A stretch of DNA of 64,000 nucleotides from Collimonas rhizosphaerae (GCF_038896935.1 NZ_JBANDC010000019.1:54530-118529); one strand, 5' to 3'; positions 34,149 to 43,303 are shown, counted from the first letter of the stretch. Numbers and translations are program-made. The notes: generated by a model not told the origin, from the letters alone.

Positions 34149-35368
34149 GAACGGAGGATCGCCAGTGCGTGCCGGGCTGCGATCCATTCTTCATTGGTGG
34201 GCTCCACAGCCACCGCGACCTGGCTGTCGGCAGAAGAGATCAATGGCGAGTTGCATTGATTGGCATCCTGGTCAAGGCGTACGCCGAGGAACGCCAGGTC
34301 TCGGCAAACGCGGCTGCGGACCTCCGCGCTGTGTTCGCCGATGCCGGCGGTAAATGCCAGCAGGTCGAGACCGCCCAGCACGGCCGCCAGTGCGCCGATC
34401 TCTCGGACGATGCGTCGCACGTACAAGTCCAGTGCGGCGCGCACCTGGTCGCCGATGGCATCCTGCCGCCGCTCTTGGGCAAACAATGCAGGGGGATCCG
34501 GTGATACGCCCGAGACGCCGAGCAAGCCGGATTCGTGATAAAGCAGGTGGGCTACCTGTTCCAGGCTCAACTTCTCGATTTCCATCAGATAGAGCACGGC
34601 TCCCGGATCGAGCGCGCCGCAGCGCGTGCCCATCATCAATCCGTCCAGCGCTGAAAATCCCATGGTGGTGCCGACGCTGCGCAATGCTTTCATCGCACAC
34701 AGGCTGGCGCCGCTGCCCAGGTGGGCGGCAATTACGCGGCCGTGGGATGCGGCGCCAAACCGTTCTTCCAGCACCACCGACATATATTCATAGGACAGGC
34801 CATGAAAACCGTAGCGGCGCAAGCCGCGCTCCCACAGCGTATAGGGCAGCGGCAGCATCTGCTCGACCTGGGGCAGGGTGTGGTGGAATGCGGTGTCGAA
34901 ACAGGCCACCTGCAGCAGGCCGGGCTGGCTGGCCAGCAATACCTCGATGGCTTCCAGTGCAAACGGCTGATGCAAGGGCGCCAGCGGAATGTAGTTTTTC
35001 AAGTCCGCCAGCACTTCCGCATCGATCCTGGTCGGCGCGGAATATTTGCTGCCGCCATGGACTACGCGGTGCGCCACCGCGCATAAGCGGCGCGCGCCCA
35101 GGTGAACGGCCACCCGCTCGCGTATATGCATCAGGGCGCTGTGGTAGGGCTGCGCCGCATCCAGCGCCAACGGCGCGGATGCGGCGCCGGATTCGACATG
35201 GCTTGGCTTGGCGCCGCCTATGCCTTCGACTTTGCCTTTCCATTCGGCCTGCCGCGGCAGCGCGGCGGGCGCGGCGTCGAACAGGGCAAATTTGATGCTG
35301 GACGAACCGCAATTGAGCACCAGGATGAATCCGGCGCTGTTGGGCGGCAGGGTTGCGGCCGTGTTCAT
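34145..35368 (-). CDS. ackA: Acetate kinase
   Basis: 407 aa. Converts acetyl phosphate and ADP to acetate and ATP. The first motif LVLNCGSSSIKFALFD, RRYGFHGLSYEYM with the catalytic His, IAAHLGSGASLCA and TAGIGEHSAEVR are all standard for the ASKHA fold. The start at MNTAATLP is chosen because it overlaps the MaoC-PTA stop (ATGA) and the ASKHA fold begins soon after. With the neighbouring PTA domain this gives substrate-level ATP from acetyl-CoA under oxygen limitation. Confidence 0.95.
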   Translation of the reverse strand: MNTAATLPPNSAGFILVLNCGSSSIKFALFDAAPAALPRQAEWKGKVEGIGGAKPSHVESGAASAPLALDAAQPYHSALMHIRERVAVHLGARRLCAVAHRVVHGGSKYSAPTRIDAEVLADLKNYIPLAPLHQPFALEAIEVLLASQPGLLQVACFDTAFHHTLPQVEQMLPLPYTLWERGLRRYGFHGLSYEYMSVVLEERFGAASHGRVIAAHLGSGASLCAMKALRSVGTTMGFSALDGLMMGTRCGALDPGAVLYLMEIEKLSLEQVAHLLYHESGLLGVSGVSPDPPALFAQERRQDAIGDQVRAALDLYVRRIVREIGALAAVLGGLDLLAFTAGIGEHSAEVRSRVCRDLAFLGVRLDQDANQCNSPLISSADSQVAVAVEPTNEEWIAARHALAILRS

Positions 35369-36792
35369 TGCGGATGGCTGCGGTAATGGTGGGCCAGCAT
35401 CAAGGCGATGGCGCAAGACGCGATGCGGGTTTCACGCGAATCGGCGCGGCTGGTCAGGATGACCGGCACCTTGGCGCCAAGCACGATGCCGGCGCTGGCG
35501 GCGTCGCCCAGGTACTCCAGCTGCTTGGCCAGCATGTTGCCGCTTTCCAGGTCCGGCACCACCAGGATGTCGGCGCGGCCGGCGACTTCCGAGACAATGC
35601 CCTTGATGCCGGCGGCGGCGACGGAGACGGCGTTATCGAAAGCCAGGGGGCCGTCCAGCAGGGCGCCGGAAATCTGGCCGCGTTCTGCCATCTTGCACAG
35701 TATTGCCGCATCCAGCGTCGCCGGCATGCGCGGATTGACTGTTTCCACCGCCGCCAGGATCGCTACCCGCGGACAAGCGACGCCGATCACATGCGCCAGG
35801 TCGATGGCGTTGCGCACGATATCTGCCTTGTCATCCAGGGTCGGGGCAATGTTGATGGCGGCGTCGGTGATGATGAAAGGGCGCGGATAGGCGGCGGTTT
35901 GCATCAGGTAGCAATGGCTGATGCGGCGCTTGGTGCGCAGTCCGGCAGCCGCGGCCACGATGGCTTCCATCAGTTCGTCGGTATGCAGGCTGCCTTTCAT
36001 GATTGCTTCGACTTCGCCCTTGCCGGCCATTTCCGCGGCGCGCGCGGCAGCCGCATGGCTATGCGGGACATCTTCAATGTGGATGTCCGCCAGGTCCAGC
36101 CCGGCGGCGCTGGCGACTGCTTCGAGCTTGGCTCGCGGCGCCACCAGCAGCGGTACGATCAGGCCGGCCCGGTGCGCATCCAGCGCAGCCGACAGGCTCG
36201 GTTCGTCGCAGGGATGGGCCACCGCGACACGGATCGGGCTCAAGGACTGCACATGGTCCAGCAAGCGCTGCACCTTGTCGCCGGAGCTGATCCGGACTTC
36301 CGGCAAGGTCATCCTGGCGTACGCGATCTTTTCGGCGGGCGCAATCACTTCGGCATCGCCTTCGATCGTTATCTTGCCGTCCTGGTTGATGCATGAACAG
36401 CTGAGCCTAAGCTGCTTTTTCTCGGGATCGCGCGCGGTCACAACGACACTGATGGTCAGGGTATCGCCCACCCGTACCGGATGCAGGAACCGCAAAGTCT
36501 GCGCCAGGTACACCGTACCCGGTCCGGGCAGGCGGGTGCCAAGCACTGCTGAAATCAACGATGCGCCCCACATGCCATGGGCGATGACGCCATGGAAACG
36601 GCTGGCTGCGGCGAATGCCGGATCGAGGTGCTGGGGATTGACGTCGCCGGACATGACGGCGAACAGCTGGATATCTTCGGTGCTCAGCTTGCGTTCCATG
36701 CTAGCGCTGTCGCCGACGGCGATCTCGTCGAAAGTCAGGTTGTGGAGTATGCGTAAATCGTCGTGGAAGGCGGCGTGAGAAGTATCGGTCAT
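35365..36792 (-). CDS. MaoC-like dehydratase/phosphate acetyltransferase fusion
   Basis: 475 aa. N-terminal hot-dog MaoC domain (residues about 10-155, with the hydratase-like motif FHGVIAHGMWGASLISAV); the rest is a PTA/PTB domain with AHPCDEPSLSAAL, MKGSLHTDELMEA and the PTA motif DGPLAFDNAVS. Annotated widely as bifunctional enoyl-CoA hydratase/phosphate acetyltransferase. It makes acetyl phosphate (or another acyl phosphate) for the coupled ackA; the stop/start overlap is ATGA. The start is chosen at MTDTSHAAF. An FNR box lies about 100 bp upstream. Confidence 0.9.
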   Translation of the reverse strand: MTDTSHAAFHDDLRILHNLTFDEIAVGDSASMERKLSTEDIQLFAVMSGDVNPQHLDPAFAAASRFHGVIAHGMWGASLISAVLGTRLPGPGTVYLAQTLRFLHPVRVGDTLTISVVVTARDPEKKQLRLSCSCINQDGKITIEGDAEVIAPAEKIAYARMTLPEVRISSGDKVQRLLDHVQSLSPIRVAVAHPCDEPSLSAALDAHRAGLIVPLLVAPRAKLEAVASAAGLDLADIHIEDVPHSHAAAARAAEMAGKGEVEAIMKGSLHTDELMEAIVAAAAGLRTKRRISHCYLMQTAAYPRPFIITDAAINIAPTLDDKADIVRNAIDLAHVIGVACPRVAILAAVETVNPRMPATLDAAILCKMAERGQISGALLDGPLAFDNAVSVAAAGIKGIVSEVAGRADILVVPDLESGNMLAKQLEYLGDAASAGIVLGAKVPVILTSRADSRETRIASCAIALMLAHHYRSHPQ

Positions 36793-36887
36793 GTTAGTCG
36801 AAAGTAGATGGAACGAGAGTCCGGTGGCAGGAGGCAGGCCGGACGCCGCGGTATATCCAAAGCATAACAATAGGGATACAAAAGATT

Positions 36888-36901
36888 TTGATGCAGATCA
36901 A
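36888..36901. promoter_or_regulatory. FNR box of the PTA-ackA operon
   Basis: Perfect TTGAT-GCAG-ATCAA on the PTA side of the 267-bp divergent region. Centre 102 bp before the PTA ATG, giving transcription start near 36853 and a 60-nt leader. Confidence 0.8.
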
Positions 36902-36983
36902 CTATACAGGACAGCGCCGCCGGATCGGCACATTCATCCGCGACGCAGCCTGGCGTGACAGAAGTTTCGTATCGGGGTGAAAT

Positions 36984-36997
36984 TTGATTTACATCAA
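36984..36997. promoter_or_regulatory. FNR box of the adhP gene
   Basis: Perfect TTGAT-TTAC-ATCAA, on the adhP side of the same divergent region, 70 bp (centre) before the ATG; class II start near 37032. A strong AAGGAG precedes the ATG. Confidence 0.82.
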
Positions 36998-37059
36998 TAA
37001 CACTGCCGTCCTGCACGGTTACGCTGGCGCCAATCATCTATCCAAAAGAAGGAGACGCC

Positions 37060-38094
37060 ATGTCAAATAAAATGCAAGCTGCCGTTGTCGAACAGTTCGG
37101 GAAACCGCTGGTGATCCAGGAATGCGATATTCCGGTTGCCGGTCCCGGCCAGATCCTGGTCAAGACCGAAGCCTGCGGCGTATGCCACACCGACCTGCAC
37201 GCCGCCCACGGCGACTGGCCGCTAAAACCTGCATTGCCATTCATCCCGGGGCATGAAGGCATCGGCCTGGTGGTCGGGATCGGGGCCGGCGTGACGACGG
37301 TGAAAGAAGGCGACCGGGTCGGCGTGCCATGGCTCTATTCAGCTTGCGGCCATTGCGAGTATTGCCTTTCGGCGCACGAGACGGTATGTGCGGAAGCGCA
37401 GTTTGGCGGCTACACGAAGAATGGCGGGTTTGCCGAGTACATCCTGGCCGACGCCAGCTATGTCGCCCATATCCCCGCAGGTCTTGCAGCAGTCGACGCG
37501 GCGCCGATTATCTGCGCCGGGGTCACTTCGTACAAGGGCATCAAGGAAACCGGCGTCAAGCCCGGCGACTGGATCGCGATTTCAGGCATCGGAGGCTTGG
37601 GGAACCTGGCCATCCAGTACGCGAAAGTGATGGGCTTGCATGTCTGTGCGGTCGATATCGACGACGGCAAGCTGGCCAGCGCCAAATCCCTGGGCGCCGA
37701 CCTGACGATCAATGCCCGGGACGGCGACGCGGTGGCAGCCATGAGGGAGGCGACCGGCGGCGGCGCCCACGGCGTCTTGATCACGGCGCCTTCGCTAAGC
37801 GCATTCCAGCAAGGGGTCGCCATGACCCGCAAATGCGGGACCTGTGTCCTGGTTGGCTTGCCGCCGGGTGAATTCCCGTTCCCGCTGTTCGACGTGGTGG
37901 CGAATTGCATCACGGTGCGCGGCTCGTTCGTCGGCACCCGCCAGGACATGGCCGAAGCGCTTGCCTTTGCCGCCGAAGGCAAGGTCAAGGCGCAGATCGA
38001 GTTGCAGCCGCTGTCAGCCATCAACCGTGTTTTTGAACGGCTTGAGCATGGCGACGTGGCGTCGCGCGTGGTGATCGATTTCCGCAAGGACTGA
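37060..38094 (+). CDS. adhP: Zinc-dependent alcohol dehydrogenase AdhP
   Basis: 344-aa medium-chain dehydrogenase that interconverts ethanol and acetaldehyde with NAD(H). Catalytic-zinc residues in EACGVCHTDLH and GHEG; structural-zinc cysteines in SACGHCEYCLSAHETVC; Rossmann motif GIGGLGNLAIQYAK. It is very close to the propanol-preferring AdhP. With PTA-AckA it can recycle NADH when oxygen is scarce. Followed by oleate hydratase after 57 bp, possibly on the same FNR-driven transcript. Confidence 0.93.
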   Translation: MSNKMQAAVVEQFGKPLVIQECDIPVAGPGQILVKTEACGVCHTDLHAAHGDWPLKPALPFIPGHEGIGLVVGIGAGVTTVKEGDRVGVPWLYSACGHCEYCLSAHETVCAEAQFGGYTKNGGFAEYILADASYVAHIPAGLAAVDAAPIICAGVTSYKGIKETGVKPGDWIAISGIGGLGNLAIQYAKVMGLHVCAVDIDDGKLASAKSLGADLTINARDGDAVAAMREATGGGAHGVLITAPSLSAFQQGVAMTRKCGTCVLVGLPPGEFPFPLFDVVANCITVRGSFVGTRQDMAEALAFAAEGKVKAQIELQPLSAINRVFERLEHGDVASRVVIDFRKD

Positions 38095-38151
38095 CGAAGC
38101 CGGACCGGACAACGTTGCAGAAACGCCATGAATTTTCAAGGAAATGGAAAA

Positions 38152-39717
38152 ATGAACAAGAAAGCATATCTGGTAGGGGGCGGCATCGGTTCCATGGCGG
38201 CCGCCGCATTCATGATCCGCGACGGCAAGATGCGAGGCAGCGATATCACCATCCTGGAGGCTGCTGCCGTTCCGGGCGGCAGCCTGGATGGCTGCGGCAA
38301 TCCGGAGCAGGGCTATTCCATGCGCGGCGGCCGCATGCTGACCTTCGATAACTATGAATGCACCTGGGACCTGTTCAAGTCGATTCCGTCGCTGACTGCA
38401 AAGAACAAGTCCGTGCTTGACGAAACCATTGAATTCAACGAGCTGTACAGGTCCGCTTCAAAGGCGCGCCTGGTCGACCGCTGGCGTGGCAACGTCCCGG
38501 TGACGTCGATGGGGTTTTCCATGCAGGACCGCGCCGAATTGCTGAAACTCAGCAATGCCGACGAAGACCTGCTGGGCAGCAGCAATATCACAGACTGGCT
38601 GTCGCCGCCGTTCTTTGAGACGGCATTCTGGTACATGTGGTCAACCACATTCGCCTTCCAGCCTTGGCACAGCGCGGTAGAGTTCAAACGCTACCTGCAT
38701 CGCTTCATGCTGGAATTCACGCGCATCGAAACGCTGGGCGGCGTCAAGCGCACCATCTTCAATCAATACGATTCCCTGGTGCGTCCATTGCATGACTGGC
38801 TGGCGGCGGAGGGCGTTTTTTTCGTCATGGATTGCACGGTGACGGATTTCGGACACGAGATAGTCGACGACATGTTCGTGGTCACCGCCATCCGCTGCCG
38901 GCGGCAAGGAATGGAGGAGGTCATTGAAGTCAGGCAGGGCGACCTGGTGTTCTTTCAAAACGGCTCGATGACCGATGCCTCCAGCTTGGGCTCGATGACA
39001 ACCGCGCCCGCATCCTTGTCCAAGATTGACAGCGGCGGCTGGAAACTCTGGGAAAAACTGGCGCTGGGACGGCCGGAATTCGGCAATCCTGCCGTTTTCA
39101 ACAGCTGTATCGCCCAGTCATCCTGGGAGTCGTTCACCGTTACGTTAAAGAATCCGGCGTTCTTCAGGCAGATGAAGGATTTCAGCGGAAACCAGGCCGG
39201 GACCGGCGGCCTGGTGACATTCAAGGATTCCAGCTGGCTGCTGTCGGTGGTGCTGCCGCATCAACCGCATTTTCCCGGCCAGCCGGAAGATGTGCAGGTA
39301 TTCTGGGGATATGCCCTGTTTCCGGACAGGGTGGGAAATTTTGTCGCCAAGCCCATGGCTGATTGCAACGGCGAGGAAATCCTTCGCGAGCTGTGCGGGC
39401 ACCTGCGCTTCGACCTTGGTTCAGTCGCTCAAGCGATTTGCATTCCTTGCCGCATGCCGTACATCACCAGCATGTTCATGCCGCGCACACGCGGCGACCG
39501 GCCGCTGCCAGTCCCGCGGAATTCCAAAAACCTGGCTTTTATCAGCCAGTTCGTTGAAATTGCAGACGATGTCGTTTTCACCGTCGAATATTCTGTGCGG
39601 GCTGCGCAGATGGCGGTCTACCAGCTGCTTTGCATCGACCGCCAGGTGCCTGCCGTTACGCCGCACGACAAGTCGCCGCTGGTCTTGCTTGAAACCCTGA
39701 TCAAGTCGCTGCGCTGA
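38152..39717 (+). CDS. ohyA: Oleate hydratase
   Basis: 521-aa FAD enzyme (MCRA family) that adds water to the cis-9 bond of oleate to form 10-hydroxystearate. N-terminal dinucleotide fold KAYLVGGGIGSMAAAAFMI, then LDGCGNPEQGYSMRGGRML (FAD contact region) and DNYECTWDLFKSIPSL, all characteristic of OhyA. Start at MNKKAYL (38152) is preferred over 38128: GGAAATGGAAAA gives a ribosome site and the fold begins at once. Slightly shorter than OhyA of Gram-positives (about 590). Likely cytosolic/membrane-peripheral. FNR control via the adhP promoter is inference. Confidence 0.92.
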   Translation: MNKKAYLVGGGIGSMAAAAFMIRDGKMRGSDITILEAAAVPGGSLDGCGNPEQGYSMRGGRMLTFDNYECTWDLFKSIPSLTAKNKSVLDETIEFNELYRSASKARLVDRWRGNVPVTSMGFSMQDRAELLKLSNADEDLLGSSNITDWLSPPFFETAFWYMWSTTFAFQPWHSAVEFKRYLHRFMLEFTRIETLGGVKRTIFNQYDSLVRPLHDWLAAEGVFFVMDCTVTDFGHEIVDDMFVVTAIRCRRQGMEEVIEVRQGDLVFFQNGSMTDASSLGSMTTAPASLSKIDSGGWKLWEKLALGRPEFGNPAVFNSCIAQSSWESFTVTLKNPAFFRQMKDFSGNQAGTGGLVTFKDSSWLLSVVLPHQPHFPGQPEDVQVFWGYALFPDRVGNFVAKPMADCNGEEILRELCGHLRFDLGSVAQAICIPCRMPYITSMFMPRTRGDRPLPVPRNSKNLAFISQFVEIADDVVFTVEYSVRAAQMAVYQLLCIDRQVPAVTPHDKSPLVLLETLIKSLR

Positions 39718-39740
39718 TTTAAGAAAAGATCAAGGAAACA

Positions 39741-41324
39741 ATGTTTCTTCGCACCTGGTTTGCCAGATGTTCAAACATCGGGATAGCAGTCCTTCTTTTT
39801 GGGTACAGCTGCAATGTGCTTGCAGACGATATTCCTGCCTGGTTTAGCAATGGCCGCCCCAGCGCAGAGGCAATCCAGGCTGTACAAATCCTGCAGGCTG
39901 CCGATCTGGACGGCCTCAATCCAGAAGACTACCAGGCAAGCCTGTTCGCGCGCATCGTCGAAGAAGCCAGGCGCGGCGCATCCCCTGCAAACGATGGCAA
40001 AGCCGACAATGCGGCCGCACTCACGCGGGCCATGGAACGTTTCATTTCCGATTTGCATTACGGCCGGGTAAATCCGCTTGATGTCCACGCATCATTCAAG
40101 GCGCCGCGCAGGCAGCTGATTCCTGCTGAATACCTGAGGCAAGCCGTTGCCGGCCATGCACTGGCAGCCTCTGTGCGTGCGGCTGCGCCGCAGCTGCCGC
40201 TCTATCGCCATTTGCAGCAGGCGCTGGCTGCCTATCGGGAACTCGCAAGGAATCCGGCCCTGCAACGTCCACTGCCGCCGCTGCCGGCAAACAGAATCGC
40301 ACCAGGCCAGCCTTATGCCGGCGCCCGCGACCTTGGCCAAAGGCTGGCGGCCTGGGGCGATACCAGTCCCGGCGCCGAGGCCGGCACGATATACACGGAA
40401 GCCATGGCCGACGGAGTCAAAGCGTTTCAGCTGCGGCACGGCCTGGCCGTGGACGGAGTGATTGGCAAAAGCACGTTTGCGGCGTTGAACATTTCCGTCG
40501 CGGCGCGCGTAAGGCAGATTGAACTGACGCTTGAGCGCCTGAGATGGACTCCGCTCCTGACGAACCAACGCATGATCGTGGTGAATATTCCTGAATTTGT
40601 ACTGCGCGCTTACGATACAAAGGACCGCAGCGTGAGGGTCAGCATGAATGTGATCGTGGGAAAGGCGATGGACAAGCGAACCCCGCTTTTTGTGGAAGAC
40701 ATGCAGTTCATCGAATTCAGTCCTTACTGGAATATTCCAGCTTCGATCGCCAAATCGGAAGTGGTGCCGCGCTTGCGGCGGGATCCCGCCTATTTCCAGG
40801 CGCAAGGGCTGGAGTTCGTCAGCGCTGGCGCCGTCGTACCTGACCTGACGCCGGCAAACCTTGACGCGGTGATGCACAACCAGATGAAGCTGCGCCAGCG
40901 CCCAGGACCTGCCAATGCGCTGGGCGACATCAAGTTCGTTTTCCCCAACAGCGACAACATTTATCTGCATCACACCCCTGCAATCGACCTGTTCGACCGC
41001 AACCGGCGCGATTTCAGCCATGGCTGCATCCGTGTGGAAGATCCCATGGCGCTGGCGAAATTCGTCTTGAATGGCCAGCCGGAATGGACTGAACAGCGTA
41101 TACGCAAGGCGATGGACAGCGGGAAATCGGCAACGTTGCGCCTCAAGCAGCGGCTGCCGGTTGTCATTGCTTATGCTACCGTCATTGTGAAAAACGACGA
41201 CAGGGTATATTTCTTTGACGATATTTACGGCAATGACAGACTGCTTGATATGGCATTGAGGAAGGAAGAAAAATCCCGGCTTGATGAGCGGAAAAGAATC
41301 GTCAAGCAGGGTCTTTCAGGCTGA
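39741..41324 (+). CDS. L,D-transpeptidase (YcbB/LdtD-like)
   Basis: 527 aa exported enzyme that makes 3-3 crosslinks in peptidoglycan. Signal peptide about residues 1-29 (ends NVLADDIPA). Order: an N-terminal YcbB-type domain, a peptidoglycan-binding domain (GVKAFQLRHGLAVDGVIGKST) at about 225-255, and the YkuD catalytic domain ending in HGCIRVEDP with catalytic Cys429 and His427. LdtD-type enzymes rescue beta-lactam-treated cells and respond to envelope stress. Starts 24 bp after ohyA; possibly co-transcribed. Confidence 0.88.
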   Translation: MFLRTWFARCSNIGIAVLLFGYSCNVLADDIPAWFSNGRPSAEAIQAVQILQAADLDGLNPEDYQASLFARIVEEARRGASPANDGKADNAAALTRAMERFISDLHYGRVNPLDVHASFKAPRRQLIPAEYLRQAVAGHALAASVRAAAPQLPLYRHLQQALAAYRELARNPALQRPLPPLPANRIAPGQPYAGARDLGQRLAAWGDTSPGAEAGTIYTEAMADGVKAFQLRHGLAVDGVIGKSTFAALNISVAARVRQIELTLERLRWTPLLTNQRMIVVNIPEFVLRAYDTKDRSVRVSMNVIVGKAMDKRTPLFVEDMQFIEFSPYWNIPASIAKSEVVPRLRRDPAYFQAQGLEFVSAGAVVPDLTPANLDAVMHNQMKLRQRPGPANALGDIKFVFPNSDNIYLHHTPAIDLFDRNRRDFSHGCIRVEDPMALAKFVLNGQPEWTEQRIRKAMDSGKSATLRLKQRLPVVIAYATVIVKNDDRVYFFDDIYGNDRLLDMALRKEEKSRLDERKRIVKQGLSG

Positions 41325-41348
41325 GGAATTGTGCTCTAAACCAGTGCG

Positions 41349-42404
41349 TCATGCATTGCTGATGATGACTTTCAGGGCGTGTTCTTTTTCTGCGTTCGAG
41401 AAGACCTCGTAGGCTTGCAAAAACTGGTCGAAAGTGAAGCGGTGCGTGATCAGGTTTTCCGGTTTCAGTTTTTTCGATTCAACCGTCTTGAGCAGCATCG
41501 CCGTGGTATTGGTGTTGACCAAGCCTGTAGTGAGCGTAATGTTCTGCGCCCACAGCGTCTGGATCTGGAAATCGACGCTCTTGCCATGCACGCCGACGTT
41601 GGCGACATGGCCGCCGGGGCGGACTATCCGCTGGCAGACGTCGAATGTCTGCGGAATGCCGACCGCTTCAATGGCGACGTCGACGCCGTCTTTTGTGCTT
41701 GCCTTGATCCGTTCTGCCGGATCCACTTTGGCGCTGTTGATGACTTCCGTTGCGCCGAACTTCATAGCCAGGCCAAGCCGGGATTCGTCAATGTCGATCA
41801 TGATGATTCTTCCTGGCGAGAAGAACTGCGCGGTCAACAGGGCGGCCATGCCGACCGGGCCGGCGCCGACGATCGCGACCGTATCGCCCGGCTTCACTGC
41901 GCCATACAAGACGCCGATTTCGAAACCGGTAGGCAGAATGTCGCTCAGCATGACCAGGGCTTCTTCATCTGTGCCCGCAGGGATCGGATACAGGCTGTTG
42001 TCAGCTTGCGGAATCAATACATATTCAGCCTGGGTGCCATCGATCAGGTGCCCGAGTATCCATCCGCCATCTTCGCAATGAGAATACATTTGCCGCTTGC
42101 AGTACTCGCATTTCCCGCACGAGGTAATGCAAGAGATGAGAACATGGTCGCCTTTTTTGAAATTGCTGACGGCGCCGCCGGTCTCTTCCACGATACCGAC
42201 GCCTTCATGCCCCAAAATCCTGCCGCTGCTCACCTCCGGCACGTCGCCTTTCAATATATGCAGGTCTGTGCCGCAAATGGTGGTTTTGAGCATCTTGACG
42301 ATGGCGTCGGTCGGTTTGGATATTGTTGGCGTGGGGACCGAGTCCCACGATTTTTCCCCAGGTCCGTGATAGACCAGGGCATTCATAGTGGGGGCGCGTG
42401 CCAT
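41349..42404 (-). CDS. Zinc-dependent alcohol dehydrogenase (Tdh/secondary-alcohol type)
   Basis: 351 aa medium-chain dehydrogenase. Catalytic zinc residues in TTICGTDLHIL and GHEGVG, structural zinc motif CGKCEYCKRQMYSHC and Rossmann motif VGAGPVGMAALL. It resembles the NAD(P)-dependent family that acts on secondary alcohols or butanediol rather than AdhP. It converges with the L,D-transpeptidase gene (24 bp between stops). No FNR box directly upstream; the cold shock gene lies upstream on the same strand (48 bp). Substrate not determinable. Confidence 0.87.
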   Translation of the reverse strand: MARAPTMNALVYHGPGEKSWDSVPTPTISKPTDAIVKMLKTTICGTDLHILKGDVPEVSSGRILGHEGVGIVEETGGAVSNFKKGDHVLISCITSCGKCEYCKRQMYSHCEDGGWILGHLIDGTQAEYVLIPQADNSLYPIPAGTDEEALVMLSDILPTGFEIGVLYGAVKPGDTVAIVGAGPVGMAALLTAQFFSPGRIIMIDIDESRLGLAMKFGATEVINSAKVDPAERIKASTKDGVDVAIEAVGIPQTFDVCQRIVRPGGHVANVGVHGKSVDFQIQTLWAQNITLTTGLVNTNTTAMLLKTVESKKLKPENLITHRFTFDQFLQAYEVFSNAEKEHALKVIISNA

Positions 42405-42452
42405 GCAATGCTCCTTGAGCGGCTGCTGAGTTTTTGTCTTAAGGGGCTTTTC

Positions 42453-42659
42453 TTAAGCCGCTTCCTGGATGTTGGAAGCTTGTTTGCCTTTCGGGCCTTG
42501 GGTCACTTCAAACCTGACTTTTTGGCCCTCCTTGAGGGTCTTGAAACCATTCATCTGGACTGCAGAGAAGTGAGCGAACAGATCCTCGCCGCCATCATCC
42601 GGAGCGATGAAGCCGAAACCCTTGGAATCGTTGAACCATTTGACAATGCCTGTCGACAT
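42453..42659 (-). CDS. Cold shock protein (CspA family)
   Basis: 68-aa single-domain nucleic acid chaperone with both RNP motifs: KGFGFI (RNP1) and DLFAHF (RNP2). Typical start MSTGIVKWFND. The family includes non-cold-inducible members, so cold induction is not implied. A 93-bp gap separates it from the phasin gene upstream on the same strand. Confidence 0.95.
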   Translation of the reverse strand: MSTGIVKWFNDSKGFGFIAPDDGGEDLFAHFSAVQMNGFKTLKEGQKVRFEVTQGPKGKQASNIQEAA

Positions 42660-42752
42660 GAGATGCCTTTCAAAAAATACCGTGAATGATGTAAAACGGT
42701 TTCTGCCAGATATCGCCGAAGCGCTGCATTTTCGGCTTGCCTGTTGTTCGGG

Positions 42753-43127
42753 CTACTTTCCATCCGTCATCAAGCTCTTCATCCTGCCGGCGGTCTCCGC
42801 TGCATGCGCTGCGGTACCGCGCGCGAGTTCGGCTTGCGTGCAAGAGACGATATCAGCCATGTGATGGCTATAGTGAAAAGCCCTTTCGACGGTGGGCCGT
42901 ACCTGGGCAGATCTCAGCAGCAGCCATTCTTGAGGAGTAACGGCCGACATCATCTGCTGCGACGCATTTGCCGACTCTGCCAAGGAGTCTTTCATCGTAT
43001 CGAGGTTCAGGCTCGCCGCCTTCGCTGCGCCTTCGACCGCAGTTTTGGTCAGTGCCGCCATTGCGGTGAATTGTGCCGCGTAAACGGCTTTTATCGCAGC
43101 CGAAATTGGTTCCAAGAGCGGAAACAT
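42753..43127 (-). CDS. Phasin-family protein
   Basis: 124 aa, mostly helical and alanine-rich, start MFPLLEPISAAIKAVYAAQF set by AAGGAG 5-6 bp upstream (minus strand). Phasins coat polyhydroxyalkanoate granules; the ALTKTAVEGAAKAASLNLDTMKD and HYSHHMADIV patterns fit the Phasin_2 group. With the PhaC remnant at 31.8 kb it suggests this locus once coupled PHA storage to low oxygen. A perfect FNR box lies about 100 bp upstream. Confidence 0.8.
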   Translation of the reverse strand: MFPLLEPISAAIKAVYAAQFTAMAALTKTAVEGAAKAASLNLDTMKDSLAESANASQQMMSAVTPQEWLLLRSAQVRPTVERAFHYSHHMADIVSCTQAELARGTAAHAAETAGRMKSLMTDGK

Positions 43128-43222
43128 GGTTTCTCCTTGCAAGAGATGGACATTGTCAGGCACCGGCCGGGCCGGAGGATGTGGTACCAGGATTTATTCT
43201 GAACTTCGCTCGCCCGGCGGTA

Positions 43223-43236
43223 TTGATGCATATCAA
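43223..43236. promoter_or_regulatory. FNR box of the phasin gene
   Basis: Perfect TTGAT-GCAT-ATCAA in the divergent phasin/usp region. Centre 102 bp before the phasin ATG, the same spacing as at the PTA promoter. Confidence 0.78.
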
Positions 43237-43289
43237 ATTTGCCGCGAAAATTTGCGGCGGTTCCCGTCGGCAAGCGAATCGGCCTGATT

Positions 43290-43303
43290 TTGATGCAGGT
43301 CAA
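43290..43303. promoter_or_regulatory. Near-consensus FNR box of the usp gene
   Basis: TTGAT-GCAG-GTCAA, one mismatch, 60 bp after the phasin box and 130 bp (centre) before the usp ATG. The pair mirrors the two-box layout of the PTA/adhP divergent region. Confidence 0.6.

Noticed and set aside
42421..42460. CTTAAG inverted repeat after the cold shock gene as a terminator
   Set aside because: The repeat CTTAAG-N8-CTTAAG is a weak AT stem and is not followed by a T-run on the minus strand.
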